From Nocardiopsis metallicus (GTDB lineage Bacteria; Actinomycetota; Actinomycetes; Streptosporangiales; Streptosporangiaceae): a DNA stretch of 64,000 nucleotides. Position 1 is the stretch's first letter. Each line of letters starts with the position of its first letter. The stretch is from contig NZ_JACHDO010000001.1 in assembly GCF_014201115.1 (NCBI RefSeq), positions 248,001 through 312,000 of the forward strand, written 5' to 3'. This document shows positions 9,846-18,679 of the stretch, piece after piece. A model generated the notes under the pieces. It saw only the letters and a list, made by a program, of their open reading frames with translations, made no database searches and was not told the origin of the DNA. A program made the position numbers and the translations under genes.

Positions 9846-11320
9846 GGTGGATTCAAGGGGTCATCGCAACACCTCGTTGATCACACGAGTGTATGCAAAC
9901 GCTCGGCTGGAGTTTTCCAGCCGAGCGTTTTGCGTGGCCGACCGTTCAGCTTCTGAGCCACGTGCTCCAGGTCCAGCGGGCCGTGCACCGACAGATCGGT
10001 GCCCTTGGGAAAGTACTGGCGCAACAGCCCGTTGGTGTTCTCGTTCGACCCGCGCTGCCAGGGCGAGGCCGGGTCGCAGAAGAACACCGGCACCCCCGTA
10101 TCCACCGAGAACCTTCTGTGACCGGCCATCTCGCTGCCCTGGTCCCAGGTCAAGGACCCGCGCAGATGCTCGGGCAGCGTCTGGACCAGAGCGCTCAGAA
10201 CGCCTCCCACCGCCTCGGCGGTGTGCTCGCCGGGCAGGTGCCCGAGCATCACATACCTGCTCGACCGCTCGACCAAGGTGATGATCGCGGACTTGTTATG
10301 CGCCCCCGTGATCAAATCGCCCTCCCAATGCCCTGGAACAGCACGGTCTTCGACCTCGGCGGGGCGCTCGCTGATCATCACCATCGGATCAACGAACCGG
10401 CTCTGCCTGTGCTCGGAGGAACGGCGGGGCTTGCGTCGGATGCGTCCGGTGCGCAGCGCGGCGGCGACCTCGCGTTTGAGCCCGCCCCGGGCCTGGACGT
10501 AGAGCGCCTGGTAGATCGTTTCGTGGCTCACACGCATGTCCTGGTCATCAGGATGGTCCTCAACGATCCGGTTGCTGATCTGCTCGGGGGACCATTGTTC
10601 CTCCAACCCTTGGGCGACGTAGTCGCGCAAGGGGCCGGGGCAGGCGAGCTTGGCGGGTTTGGGACGCGCCCGCTGTGCGATGGCCCGGCGTTGGGCCGTA
10701 TAGGCGCCGTAGGAGCCGTCCTGGCCACGGTGGTGGTCGAGTTCACGCTTGATCGTCGAGGCGGGTCGCCCCAGGTCGCGGCCGATCGCTCGCAGGCTCC
10801 ACCCGGCCCGGTGAAGGTCAGCGATCCTCTCCCGCTCGTGCAGGGTCAAAAAGCGTGGATGCACCTGCCGTTCGAGTGCGTCCAACGCTGGTTGGGGGCT
10901 GGTCATGGGCTCTATGGTGGTCTGTCCGGTGGAGTAGTTCACCCGGCGGCCATCGGCATAGATCCTTGAGTTGCCGGACTTGCGTACCCCGCGGTCCCAG
11001 TCTTTGGCGGTGCGCTCGTTGATCCCGACCCGCCGGGCGGCCTCTCGGCGGGGCACAGCGCTCTGACGCAGGCGGTGGTACTCGTCTCGTGCTGGGTGGC
11101 GGCGCTGCTGGCGCCTGGAGCGTAGTCCGGCTTTGCGTGCCCAGGTGAACGCGGTGTTGGGGTTGATACCGAGCTTTCGGGCTACCTCGGTGACGTTCCC
11201 GGACTCGGTCATCAGCTCCAGGAACCGCTCCCGCAGCCGGGCCAGTTCTTGCTTGGAAAACGACACGGTGGTCGCAACCTCCCCAAAGTCAGGGTGTTGC
11301 GACCACCACTAGAACCCAAG
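9846..11320 (-). mobile_element. IS30 family insertion sequence inside a CRISPR spacer
   Basis: 1475 bp with imperfect terminal inverted repeats (21 of 28 positions match, including an identical CGCAACACC at the inner end). It is flanked by a 3-bp direct repeat CTG (9843-9845 and 11321-11323). Joining the two flanks and removing one CTG restores a 32-bp spacer identical to the next spacer, which fixes the ends. The terminal 2 bp (GG versus CT) do not match. It carries one transposase gene. Confidence 0.92.
9881..11266 (-). CDS. IS30 family transposase
   Basis: 461 residues, apparently intact. Two helix-turn-helix units lie at the N-terminus (EVARKLGINPNTAFTWARK, and later SLRAIGRDLGRPASTIKREL). 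The DDE catalytic core follows: GHWEGDLITG gives the first Asp, LTWDQGSEMA the second and QRGSNENTNGLLRQYFPKG the Glu. The C-terminal KTLGWKTPAERL is typical of IS30. A 12-bp stem-loop (9900-9927) lies inside the 3' coding end and is followed by TTTT on the plus strand, so it might stop transcripts reading in from the CRISPR leader. Confidence 0.95.
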   Translation of the reverse strand: MSFSKQELARLRERFLELMTESGNVTEVARKLGINPNTAFTWARKAGLRSRRQQRRHPARDEYHRLRQSAVPRREAARRVGINERTAKDWDRGVRKSGNSRIYADGRRVNYSTGQTTIEPMTSPQPALDALERQVHPRFLTLHERERIADLHRAGWSLRAIGRDLGRPASTIKRELDHHRGQDGSYGAYTAQRRAIAQRARPKPAKLACPGPLRDYVAQGLEEQWSPEQISNRIVEDHPDDQDMRVSHETIYQALYVQARGGLKREVAAALRTGRIRRKPRRSSEHRQSRFVDPMVMISERPAEVEDRAVPGHWEGDLITGAHNKSAIITLVERSSRYVMLGHLPGEHTAEAVGGVLSALVQTLPEHLRGSLTWDQGSEMAGHRRFSVDTGVPVFFCDPASPWQRGSNENTNGLLRQYFPKGTDLSVHGPLDLEHVAQKLNGRPRKTLGWKTPAERLHTLV

Positions 11321-11569
11321 CTGCAGGAGGGCCGCGATGGATGATCCTGCTCCCCGCGCACGCGGGGATGGACCCCGTCTGCTGCAGGAGGGCCGCGATG
11401 GATGATCCTGCTCCCCGCGCACGCGGGGATGGACCCGTGCGACTGAAGGGCACCCCGATGACCATGGACTGCTCCCCGCGCACGCTGGGATGTTTCATCC
11501 CAATCTGACAGAGGGGGAATGGAGGGGCGGGCACGCTGACGCGTGCCCGCCCCGGTCTTTCGGCGCTGG

Positions 11570-12685
11570 TCAGGCCTGGGCGGACTGCCAGCGGTTGCGT
11601 AGGTCCGCCGCACCGGCTTCGGTGAGGGAGCCGTAGACGTTCAGGCGGGCGATGCCGCCGTCGGGGAACACGTCGGTGCGGATGTGGGTGACGGTGGCTG
11701 GGGCGTCCAGGACGAAGCGGTGGGCGCTGTCGGGCTGGAGCCTGGTGCGGCCCACCAGCTCGAACCACTCGCCGTCACCGTCGCGGCCCAGGATGGTGAC
11801 CCAGCCCGCCGAGTTGCCCTTGAGGTAGGCGGTGTCCAGCTCGATGGCGCGGACGGAGGCCTGGGCGGTCAGGCGGAAGCGGACCCAGTCGTTACCGGTG
11901 TCGCGGCGGCGGCGGTTCTCCCAGCCGTCGTCCATCTTGTGCGACCGGCCCGGCTGGATGATGTTCTCCGGCGAGGAGTAGAAGCGGTCCGACGCGTCCT
12001 CGACGGTGCCGCCGTTGACCAGGGCGGCCAGGTCGAAGCTGCCCAGGGTGGAGAGCCAGGCGGGGTCCGCGACCGGCTCGCCGTACACGCGCAGGCGCGC
12101 TACGCCGCCGTCGGGGAACTGCTTGAGGCGCAGGTGGGTCCAGCGGCGCTGGACGTCGACCTTGAACCCGTTCTCCGCGTGCCCGTACACCGGGGTGCGG
12201 GGGACGATCTCGGTCCACTCGGCGGCGAGGAGCTCGTCAGTGGTGGGGGTGCCCTCGACGTGCGCCACCTCGACGCTGACCTCGGTGGGGTGGTTGCCGC
12301 GGAAGTGCGCGGTGTCCACCACGAGGCCGCGGATGATCCCGGGCAGGGCCAGGCGGACCAGGGCCCAGTCGTGGTCCTCGGCGGTGGGGTGCGGCTGCTC
12401 GGCGCTCACGCCGCGGCGGCGGCGGGTCTCCCAGCCGTCCATGACCTTGCCCTTGTGCCCGAAGTGGTGCGGGTCGAACACCGCGGGTTCGGTGCGGAGC
12501 AGGTTCTCGCGCTCGGCGAAGAACTCGTCGTTGGCGGCCACGACACCGGCGCCCAGGCGGCGGTCGGCGAGGTCGACCAGCCCGGAGAAGTCCAGTTCGG
12601 TCTTCTTGTAGTCACCGTAGGGGTCCCCGCCCGGGTAGGGCTGGGCGTTGTAGGCGCGGGGGTCGAAGGACGGGGCCTGGCTCAC
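11570..12685 (-). CDS. alc: Allantoicase
   Basis: 371 residues from a GTG with AGGAGA upstream. The protein is two tandem jelly-roll repeats of the allantoicase family: each has a block of the type DGWETRRRR / DGWENRRRR and a following AIELDTAYLKGNSAG / GLVVDTAHFRGNHP stretch, then a FPDGGIARLNVYG / FPDGGVARLRVYG strand. Allantoicase hydrolyses allantoate to ureidoglycolate and urea. It follows the LysR gene on the same strand with an 81-bp gap. It lies on the far side of the CRISPR array from allantoinase. Confidence 0.95.
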   Translation of the reverse strand: MSQAPSFDPRAYNAQPYPGGDPYGDYKKTELDFSGLVDLADRRLGAGVVAANDEFFAERENLLRTEPAVFDPHHFGHKGKVMDGWETRRRRGVSAEQPHPTAEDHDWALVRLALPGIIRGLVVDTAHFRGNHPTEVSVEVAHVEGTPTTDELLAAEWTEIVPRTPVYGHAENGFKVDVQRRWTHLRLKQFPDGGVARLRVYGEPVADPAWLSTLGSFDLAALVNGGTVEDASDRFYSSPENIIQPGRSHKMDDGWENRRRRDTGNDWVRFRLTAQASVRAIELDTAYLKGNSAGWVTILGRDGDGEWFELVGRTRLQPDSAHRFVLDAPATVTHIRTDVFPDGGIARLNVYGSLTEAGAADLRNRWQSAQA

Positions 12686-12766
12686 GTTTCTCCTGTCGGT
12701 CTCTGTGGTGGGACCTTTCCAGGGTCGCAGGAGAAACCGATTAATTCCAGCGAAAGTTTTTGATCA

Positions 12767-13711
12767 TTATGTTCGCTTTGGCTGAACGGTCGGGTTGCTC
12801 AGACGCGCGGCGGCCTCGGCCAGGGCCTGGAGGGCGAGGGCGATCTGCGGGCGCTGCCCCGAGCCTGAGCGAACCGCGGTGACCACGTGGCGGCGCGGTT
12901 GGTCCGTGTGCGGGATACGCAGTGCGACCCCCGGTGTCTCCTGGGCGGCCGCCAACCGGGGGATCAGCGCCACCCCCATACCCGCCGCCACCATGTCCAG
13001 GATCGCCCGCCAGTCGGAGGCCACGTGCGCCTGCTCGGGGGCGAACCCCGCCTGGGCGCAGGCCGACAGGGTGATCTCCCGCCAGGGCCCCGACGCTCCG
13101 TAGATCCACGGCTCCTCGGCGAGGTCGCGCATCCGCAGCGCCGGGGTGGTGGCCAGCCGGTGCTGGGCGGGCACCGCCACGTCCAGGGGGTCGGTGAGCA
13201 GCTCGGTCCGGTCGTAGCGGCCGTCGGAGCCGGTCGGCGCCTGCGCGGCCAGGGACAGGCCGATGTCGATTTCCCCTGCTGAGAGCAGCTCGTACACCTC
13301 GGCCGCCTCGGCCTGGTGCACCCGGGTGCGCAGCCCCGGGTGGGCCGTGCGCAGGGCGTTCAACGCGGGTACCACCAGCCCGGGGATGGCGGTGGCGAAG
13401 GTGCCCACGCGTACGCGCCCGGACTCGCCGCGCACGTACCCGTCGAGTTCGGCCTCGGCCCGCTCCAGCTGGGCCAGCACCACGTCGGTGTGCCTCAGCA
13501 GCACGTGCGCGGCGTCGGTCAGTCGGACCCGGCGGCCGTGCGCCTCCAGCAGCGCCACCCCCACCTGCTGGGACAGCGACGACAGTTGTTGGGAGACGGC
13601 CGAAGGGGTCATGGAAAGGGCCTCGGCGGTGGCGCGGACGGTCCCGAGCTCTTCGAGGGTGCGGAGTACGCGCAGCTTGCGCAGGTCCCAGTCGGTCATC
13701 CTCACAGGCAT
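12767..13711 (-). CDS. LysR family transcriptional regulator
   Basis: 314 residues. The HTH is at residues ~5-60 (LRVLRTLEELGTVRATAEAL, then SMTPSAVSQQLSSL), followed by a periplasmic-binding-like effector domain. I chose the ATG at 13709-13711 because GGAG lies 9 nt upstream; ATGs at 13720 and 13699 are also in frame. It stands between the purine permease and allantoicase genes, all on the minus strand, so it probably controls purine or allantoate use. Effector unknown. Confidence 0.9.
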   Translation of the reverse strand: MPVRMTDWDLRKLRVLRTLEELGTVRATAEALSMTPSAVSQQLSSLSQQVGVALLEAHGRRVRLTDAAHVLLRHTDVVLAQLERAEAELDGYVRGESGRVRVGTFATAIPGLVVPALNALRTAHPGLRTRVHQAEAAEVYELLSAGEIDIGLSLAAQAPTGSDGRYDRTELLTDPLDVAVPAQHRLATTPALRMRDLAEEPWIYGASGPWREITLSACAQAGFAPEQAHVASDWRAILDMVAAGMGVALIPRLAAAQETPGVALRIPHTDQPRRHVVTAVRSGSGQRPQIALALQALAEAAARLSNPTVQPKRT

Positions 13712-13792
13712 ACCATTCATCTCCGCTTAACAGAAAGCGGGGCGGACGCACGGTCACGGTGCGCCCGCCCCCCCGGGGGGAGTACGGAGAGG

Positions 13793-15319
13793 TCAGGTCC
13801 GTTCGGGGTGCTCGGTCCCCTCGCTCCCGCTCCGGTGCGACGACGAACCGCGGTAGGTCGCGCCCGCCTGGTCGGTGTACTTGGCCTCACCGGGCCCGGC
13901 GCTGCCGATGTCCGCCTGGTCGATCTCGGCGGGGGAGGCCGAGGGGCCGCGGCCGATCACGTTGAAGCAGATGTTCAGCAGGATCGACACGATCGCCGCG
14001 CCGATGATGCCCGAGTGCGCGATCAGCTCGACCGACTCCGGCAGGAACTTGTAGAAGGTCGGGTAGGCCAGCGGGATGATCGCCACGCCCACCGAGGCGG
14101 CCACCAGGATCAGGTTGAGGTTGTTGGTGAAGTCCACCTTGGCCAGGGTCTTGATGCCGCTGGCCGCGACGCTGCCGAACAGCACCAGGCCGGCACCGCC
14201 CAGAACCGGGGTGGGGATGGCGGCCATGACCCCGCCGAGCACCGGGAACAGGCCCAGGACCAGCAGGATGCCCGCGCCGGTGGCGACCACGTAGCGGCTG
14301 CGGATCCCGGTCAGCGCGAGCAGGCCGATGTTCTGCGCGAACGAGCTGGTGGGGGTGGCGCTGAAGATCGGACCGATGATCGAACCGCTGACGTCGGCGC
14401 GCAGACCGGCGGAGATGCGCTTGGCGTCGACCTTGGAACCGGTGATCTCACCGACCGCGATGATGTGCGAGGCGCCCTCGGTCAGGACCACGAGCATGAT
14501 GATGCACATGGTGATGATCGCGGCGATCTCGAACTGCGGCGCGCCGAAGTAGAACACCGAGGTCGGGTTGAACACGAAGTCGGCCTCGCCCACCCGGCTG
14601 AAGTCGGCCATGCCGAGCGGGATCGCGACCAGTGTGCCCACGACCAGGCCGAGCAGGATGGACAGCCGCCCCCAGATGCCGGGGAAGAGGCGGGAGCCGA
14701 CGAGGATGACGGCCAGGGTCAGCCCGGCCAGGGCGAGGTTGCCCAGGGGGGCGGCCGGGACCTCGCTGCCGTCCTCCAGGACGCGGGTGGAGCCGTCCAT
14801 GATCCAACGGGCGGCCACCGGCATCAGGCTGACGCCGATCACCGTGATGATCGTGCCCGTGACGATCGGCGGGAAGAAGCGGATCAGCTGCCCGAAGAAG
14901 GGGGTCAGCAGCAGGGCGAACACACCCGCGGCGATCGATGCGCCGAAGGCCACGGGGAGGTTCTCGCCGTTCTGGCCGGCGGCCAGAACGGTGATGGCGC
15001 TGACGGGGACGAAGGAGCAGGCCACCACGATCGGCATCTGCGCGCCGATCCGCTTGTGGCCGACGGTCTGCATCAGGGTGGCGATACCCGCCACCAGGAG
15101 TGCGCCGCTGACGAGGATTCCCATGGCGGCGGGGTCGTTCGCGAGCCCAGCGGCGGCGCCGATGACGAGTGCCGGTGCCACCGCACCGGCGTACATGGTG
15201 AGGATGTGCTGGAGCCCGTAGACGAGCATGAGCCGCAGGGGCAGCTTCTCGTCCTCGGGACGAGCGGGGGTCGTGGCGTTTGTTGTGGCCGAGTCCTTCG
15301 CGGACGGACTGTTCGACAT
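13793..15319 (-). CDS. NCS2 family nucleobase (xanthine/urate type) permease
   Basis: 508 residues from the ATG at 15317-15319; an open frame continues upstream but without membrane sequence. There are about 12-14 hydrophobic segments starting with YGLQHILTMYAGAVAPALVIG. The NAT/NCS2 signature is visible as SFAQNIGLLALTGIRSRYVV (Q-N-x-G-x4-T). These proton or sodium symporters import xanthine, urate or uracil across the inner membrane; the neighbouring urate genes favour urate or xanthine. It is the likely entry point of the pathway. Only a weak ribosome site (GGCTGGAAAC) is seen. Confidence 0.9.
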   Translation of the reverse strand: MSNSPSAKDSATTNATTPARPEDEKLPLRLMLVYGLQHILTMYAGAVAPALVIGAAAGLANDPAAMGILVSGALLVAGIATLMQTVGHKRIGAQMPIVVACSFVPVSAITVLAAGQNGENLPVAFGASIAAGVFALLLTPFFGQLIRFFPPIVTGTIITVIGVSLMPVAARWIMDGSTRVLEDGSEVPAAPLGNLALAGLTLAVILVGSRLFPGIWGRLSILLGLVVGTLVAIPLGMADFSRVGEADFVFNPTSVFYFGAPQFEIAAIITMCIIMLVVLTEGASHIIAVGEITGSKVDAKRISAGLRADVSGSIIGPIFSATPTSSFAQNIGLLALTGIRSRYVVATGAGILLVLGLFPVLGGVMAAIPTPVLGGAGLVLFGSVAASGIKTLAKVDFTNNLNLILVAASVGVAIIPLAYPTFYKFLPESVELIAHSGIIGAAIVSILLNICFNVIGRGPSASPAEIDQADIGSAGPGEAKYTDQAGATYRGSSSHRSGSEGTEHPERT

Positions 15320-15728
15320 GGCCAGTTTCCAGCCTTCGGGTTGTTGGCCACCACGGGGGTGACCGGGTTCTCCGGGCGGGTGCCCGGTGGTGTCGCGCCG
15401 GCCCTGGCTGCTCGAAACGCCTGTTTTCAGGCATGCCGAAGGCCGGTGTGGCCCAGTTCTGGGTGGGCAGGCGAGGGAGACCTCGGGTGGGTGCCCCGGC
15501 CGCGGTCGATCCACGCTTGGGTCGGTTCCGGGGTAGGGGGTCCCGAAGCCTTCGTGTATCCGAAGCCCTCGGGTTCCCGGAGCTGCGACCGATCACGGGT
15601 CCGGCCGGTTCGGAGCGGAGAATCCGGGGCCCGGCCGCACGCACGGGCCCCGGTGTTCAGGGAGCTCGAAGGAGCGCGGGGGAGGGCCCGGGCGAGCGCG
15701 CGGCACTCACCGGGCCATCACCCGGAAG
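15320..15728. other. Intergenic region between permease and IS4
   Basis: No gene seen in 409 bp. It contains a 10-bp perfect stem at 15624-15653 (listed separately), a small hairpin CCGGG-ccatca-CCCGG at 15710-15725, and a short inverted repeat GCCTGTTTTCAGGC at 15419-15432, about 100 bp before the permease start. Before the IS4 insertion this was the spacer between urate oxidase and the permease. Confidence 0.6.
15624..15653 (-). terminator. Strong hairpin, former terminator after urate oxidase
   Basis: CCGGGGCCCG, 10-nt loop, CGGGCCCCGG. In the pre-IS order it lay about 75-105 bp after the urate oxidase stop. Confidence 0.6.
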
Positions 15729-15738
15729 GGGCTAGACG
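15729..15738. repeat. IS4 target-site duplication, left copy
   Basis: GGGCTAGACG, identical to 17220-17229. It contains the complement of the urate oxidase stop codon (CTA). Confidence 0.88.
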
Positions 15739-17219
15739 CAATGTCGTTCAGTTAGGCGTGGGAGCAGGACGTCAAGCCCGACCTGGGAACGTCACCCACG
15801 AAGAAGGGGCTCCCTAGTAGAACAGTTGTCTCTCACAACGACTGTCGCCAAGGAGCCCCTTGCCCGACCATTGTGTCACGACCCGTCACACCCATCACGC
15901 CCCCGGCACCCTGGCCCCCGGCCACCTGGGAGAACTCACCCAGATCGTGCCCTTTGAGATGGTCGATTCCGTCTTGGAACAGACCAACAGCCACCAGCAG
16001 CGCTCGCGCCTGCTGCCCTCCCGCGTGGTCGTCTACCTCCTGCTCGCCGCCGGACTCTTCGCTCACTGCGGCTGGCCCGCCCTGTGGCGCAAGCTCACCG
16101 CCGGAGTGAGCCTGTGCACCCAACCAGCCGCCTCCGCGCTGTTCTACGCCCGCAAACGCCTGGGCCCAGCACCCATGAAGGCCCTGTTCGAGCTACTCTC
16201 AGGCCCCACCCACAGCGCCCACCGCTTCCACGGGCTGCTGGTATGCGCCATCGACGGCACCCTGCTGGACCTGCCCGCCACACAAGCGAACCGGGCCGTG
16301 CACCGCTCCAGCGGCGCCACCCGCTGGGCCGGGGCCGGCTACCCCCAACTACGGTTGCTCGCCCTGGTCGCCACCGGCTCCCGGGCACTGCTGGGCACGG
16401 CCTTTGGGCCCGTCTCCCAGGGCGAGACCACCATGGCCACCCGCCTGCTCCCCTCGATGGGCCCGGGCCAGCTCATCCTGGCCGACCGCGGATTCGACGC
16501 CGCCGACCTGCTCAAAGATCTTCATGCCAGCGGAGCCCAGCTCCTGGTTCGGATGAGCTCGCCGAGCAAACCCCGCCGCCTTCGCCGTTTGGATGATGGC
16601 ACTTGGCTGGTACAGCGCGGCAAGGTACGGATGCGGCTCATCGAGGCCCGGATCACCATCGTCACAGACCAGGGTGAGCGCACCGGCTGTTACCGGTTGG
16701 TCACCACTTTGACCGATCCCGATCTGTATCCGGCCACGGGCCTGGTGGCCCTCTACCACCAGCGGTGGGAGATCGAGACCGCCTACTGCGAGCTGAAGTC
16801 GGCTCTGCTCGGGCGGCGGGTGCTGCGTTCCAAGGACCCCGAAGGGCTGGAACAGGAGGTGTGGTCCTTGCTGGCCACCTACCAGGTGGTGCGGTGCGCG
16901 ATCGCTGACGCGTTGACCGCTACGGGGCACAGCCCGTTGCGGGCGAGCTTGGCGGTGGCGGTGGAAAGCGCCCGTGACCTATTGGTGCGGGCCGAGAACG
17001 TCATCGCTGGTGAGCGTATCGACGTGCGGGGGGTGCTCGGGCAGCAGGTGTTGGCGAACCTGCTGCCCGAGCGGCGTCTGCGCACGGTGCCTCGGGTGGT
17101 CAAACGCGCGATCTCCAAGTATCACGCTCGTTCCAACGGGGTGGACCGGACCACGTACAAGGCCACCGTGGACATCGCTGTGTTGACAGAGCCCTGATCG
17201 CCTTAACTGAACGACATTG
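15739..17219 (+). mobile_element. IS4 family insertion sequence at the urate oxidase stop codon
   Basis: 1481 bp. Both ends carry the inverted repeat CAATGTCGTTCAGTTA (16 bp, perfect), and a perfect 10-bp duplication GGGCTAGACG flanks it. The length of the duplication fits IS4 elements. It has one intact transposase gene, so it may still be active. Confidence 0.92.
15860..17197 (+). CDS. IS4 family transposase
   Basis: 445 residues from a TTG with AAGGAG 5 nt upstream. The DDE core is complete: first Asp in VCAIDGTLLDLP, second Asp in LILADRGFDAADL, and the IS4 signature YHQRWEIETAYCELKSALLG (Y-x2-R-x3-E-x6-K). The frame is unbroken. A stem built from GGGGCTCC and GGAGCCCC overlaps the region just before the start, which may limit translation of read-through transcripts. 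Confidence 0.95.
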   Translation: MPDHCVTTRHTHHAPGTLAPGHLGELTQIVPFEMVDSVLEQTNSHQQRSRLLPSRVVVYLLLAAGLFAHCGWPALWRKLTAGVSLCTQPAASALFYARKRLGPAPMKALFELLSGPTHSAHRFHGLLVCAIDGTLLDLPATQANRAVHRSSGATRWAGAGYPQLRLLALVATGSRALLGTAFGPVSQGETTMATRLLPSMGPGQLILADRGFDAADLLKDLHASGAQLLVRMSSPSKPRRLRRLDDGTWLVQRGKVRMRLIEARITIVTDQGERTGCYRLVTTLTDPDLYPATGLVALYHQRWEIETAYCELKSALLGRRVLRSKDPEGLEQEVWSLLATYQVVRCAIADALTATGHSPLRASLAVAVESARDLLVRAENVIAGERIDVRGVLGQQVLANLLPERRLRTVPRVVKRAISKYHARSNGVDRTTYKATVDIAVLTEP

Positions 17220-17229
17220 GGGCTAGACG
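17220..17229. repeat. IS4 target-site duplication, right copy
   Basis: GGGCTAGACG; bases 17223-17225 are the stop codon (TAG on the minus strand) of urate oxidase, so the gene stays complete. Confidence 0.88.
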
Positions 17230-18134
17230 AAACCCGGAACGGCCTTCCAGGCGTCGCCCGCCTCGGGGGCGTCGTCCCGCTCGACCGTCGCCTCGATCTT
17301 GCCGTAGGGGCGGTCGGCGGCGAAGAAGACCTCGTTGGGGTTGTCCAGGTCGAAGGAGGACAGGTCGACCAGGAAGTGGTGCTTGTTCGGCATGGAGAAC
17401 CGGATCTCGGCGATCTCCGGGTGGGCCTCCAGGACGGCCGTGCCCATCGCGTACAGCGTCTGCTGCAGGGCGAGGCTGTGCGTCTCCGCGAAGGCCTCCA
17501 GGCACAGGGCCCGAACGGAGGCGTAGGACTTGTCGAAGTCGTGCTCGGTGCCGACGTAGCGCCAGCGGGCGGTCACGTCGGTGGCCAGGATCCGGTCGTT
17601 GGTCTCGGGGAGCGTGGTGTACCGGGTCTTGGGGTACCCGTGGAACTCAGAGCCGGTGGACTTGAGGACGGTCAGGCCCTCGAAGCCGGAGACCACCCAC
17701 TCCTTGTCGCCGTCCTTGTTGACGACGGTGGTGCGGGTCTCGGCTCCGTTGCGGGAGAAGGCGTGGTCGTGCGGGCCCTTCGCGGTGGCGATCCGGTCCC
17801 AGGAGTACTCCTGGATCTCCTGGCGGGCGCCGTACACGTACTCGTGCTCGTCCACGAAGTGGCGGGCCAGGCGCAGCGCGAAGTCCTCGATCGCGCCGAC
17901 GCCGCCCCACTCACGGGCCTTGGCGTAGACGGTGTTCTTCTGGGTGTCGGTCGGCAGGCACTTGCTGTTGTCGCCGACGGTGTGGACTTCCTCGAGGTCG
18001 CCGCGCAGCTGCGAGGTGACGTTGACGTCCTTGATCTGGTGGACGGGGGTGTCGCGCTTGACGTGGACGAGGCGGACCTCGGCCTTGCCGTACTGGTTGT
18101 CTCCGAGCTTGATGCCCATCAGGGTGAACTCCAT
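17223..18134 (-). CDS. Urate oxidase (uricase)
   Basis: 303 residues, full length. Family landmarks are GKAEVRLVHVKRD (catalytic Lys), KNTVYAKARE (catalytic Thr), FSRNGAETRT, and FSMPNKHHFLVDLS near the C-terminus (active-site His). Uricase is a cofactor-free oxidase that turns urate into 5-hydroxyisourate. It is 200 bp downstream of the HIU hydrolase gene on the same strand, so the three urate steps are encoded in a row. An IS4 element lies immediately after the stop codon and separates the gene from its old terminator. Confidence 0.96.
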   Translation of the reverse strand: MEFTLMGIKLGDNQYGKAEVRLVHVKRDTPVHQIKDVNVTSQLRGDLEEVHTVGDNSKCLPTDTQKNTVYAKAREWGGVGAIEDFALRLARHFVDEHEYVYGARQEIQEYSWDRIATAKGPHDHAFSRNGAETRTTVVNKDGDKEWVVSGFEGLTVLKSTGSEFHGYPKTRYTTLPETNDRILATDVTARWRYVGTEHDFDKSYASVRALCLEAFAETHSLALQQTLYAMGTAVLEAHPEIAEIRFSMPNKHHFLVDLSSFDLDNPNEVFFAADRPYGKIEATVERDDAPEAGDAWKAVPGFV

Positions 18135-18334
18135 CCGTGTGGATTCGGTTTCATCGCTCGCGCCGCGCTTTGCCTTCGCGTCGGTGCGCTGTGCGTATGA
18201 GGGAGGACCGCTGTGGTCATGCGGAAGGACCTGTCACGCACTCGAAGAGGTTGAGATGTTTCAGCTGGTGGTGGGGCCTTGGCTGCCCTGGGGCGATGGG
18301 GTGGGGTACCGGGCGCTCGCTGGCTGGGGACCGG

Positions 18335-18679
18335 CTACGAGCCCCGGTAGGTCGAGTAGGCGAACGGGCTCAGGAGCAGCGGCACGTGGTAGTGCTGGTC
18401 CTCCTCGGCGAGGTCGAACACGATGCTGACCTCGGGGTAGAACCCCTTCTGGCCAATCGCCTCGAAGTAGGAGCCGGTGTCGAAGACGACCCGGTAGTAC
18501 CCCGCGCGGAGCTGCTCGGGCCCCAGGTCGGGCACGCGGCCGTCGCTGTTGGTCCGGCCCTCGGCGACGGTCTTCCAGGAGCTGCGACCGGGGTCGACCG
18601 CGGCCTCCAGGCGGACCGGGACGTCGCGGGCGGGCTTGCCCAGGGCGGCGTCCAGGATGTGGGTGGTCACGTGGCTCAT
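18335..18679 (-). CDS. uraH: 5-hydroxyisourate hydrolase (transthyretin-like)
   Basis: 114 residues. The start MSHVTTHILDAALGKPA holds the first active-site His, and the C-terminal SPFAYSTYRGS ends in the YRGS tetrapeptide that marks HIU hydrolases as opposed to transthyretin. It converts 5-hydroxyisourate to OHCU. Its start overlaps the stop of the OHCU decarboxylase gene by 4 nt, so the two are translationally coupled. Confidence 0.96.
   Translation of the reverse strand: MSHVTTHILDAALGKPARDVPVRLEAAVDPGRSSWKTVAEGRTNSDGRVPDLGPEQLRAGYYRVVFDTGSYFEAIGQKGFYPEVSIVFDLAEEDQHYHVPLLLSPFAYSTYRGS

Larger units (their letters stand above)
9625..11497 (+). CRISPR. Type I-E CRISPR array, 7 repeats, interrupted by IS30
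   Basis: 29-bp repeats (CTGCTCCCCGCG then CACGCGGGGATGGACCC) start at 9625, 9686, 9747, 9808, 11347, 11408 and 11469. The first six are identical; the last has 5 mismatches and marks the trailer end. The repeat belongs to the type I-E group found in actinobacteria. All intact spacers are 32 bp (9654-9685, 9715-9746, 9776-9807, 11376-11407, 11437-11468). The spacer after repeat 4 is split by an IS30 element at 9846-11320. No cas gene is present in the window, so the array is an orphan locally and depends on Cas proteins encoded elsewhere, if any. Confidence 0.96.

Noticed and set aside
9387..9956. Open reading frames through the CRISPR repeats on both strands
   Set aside because: They translate the 29-bp repeats again and again (LLPAHAGMDP or similar) and have no ribosome site; they are a by-product of the repeats.
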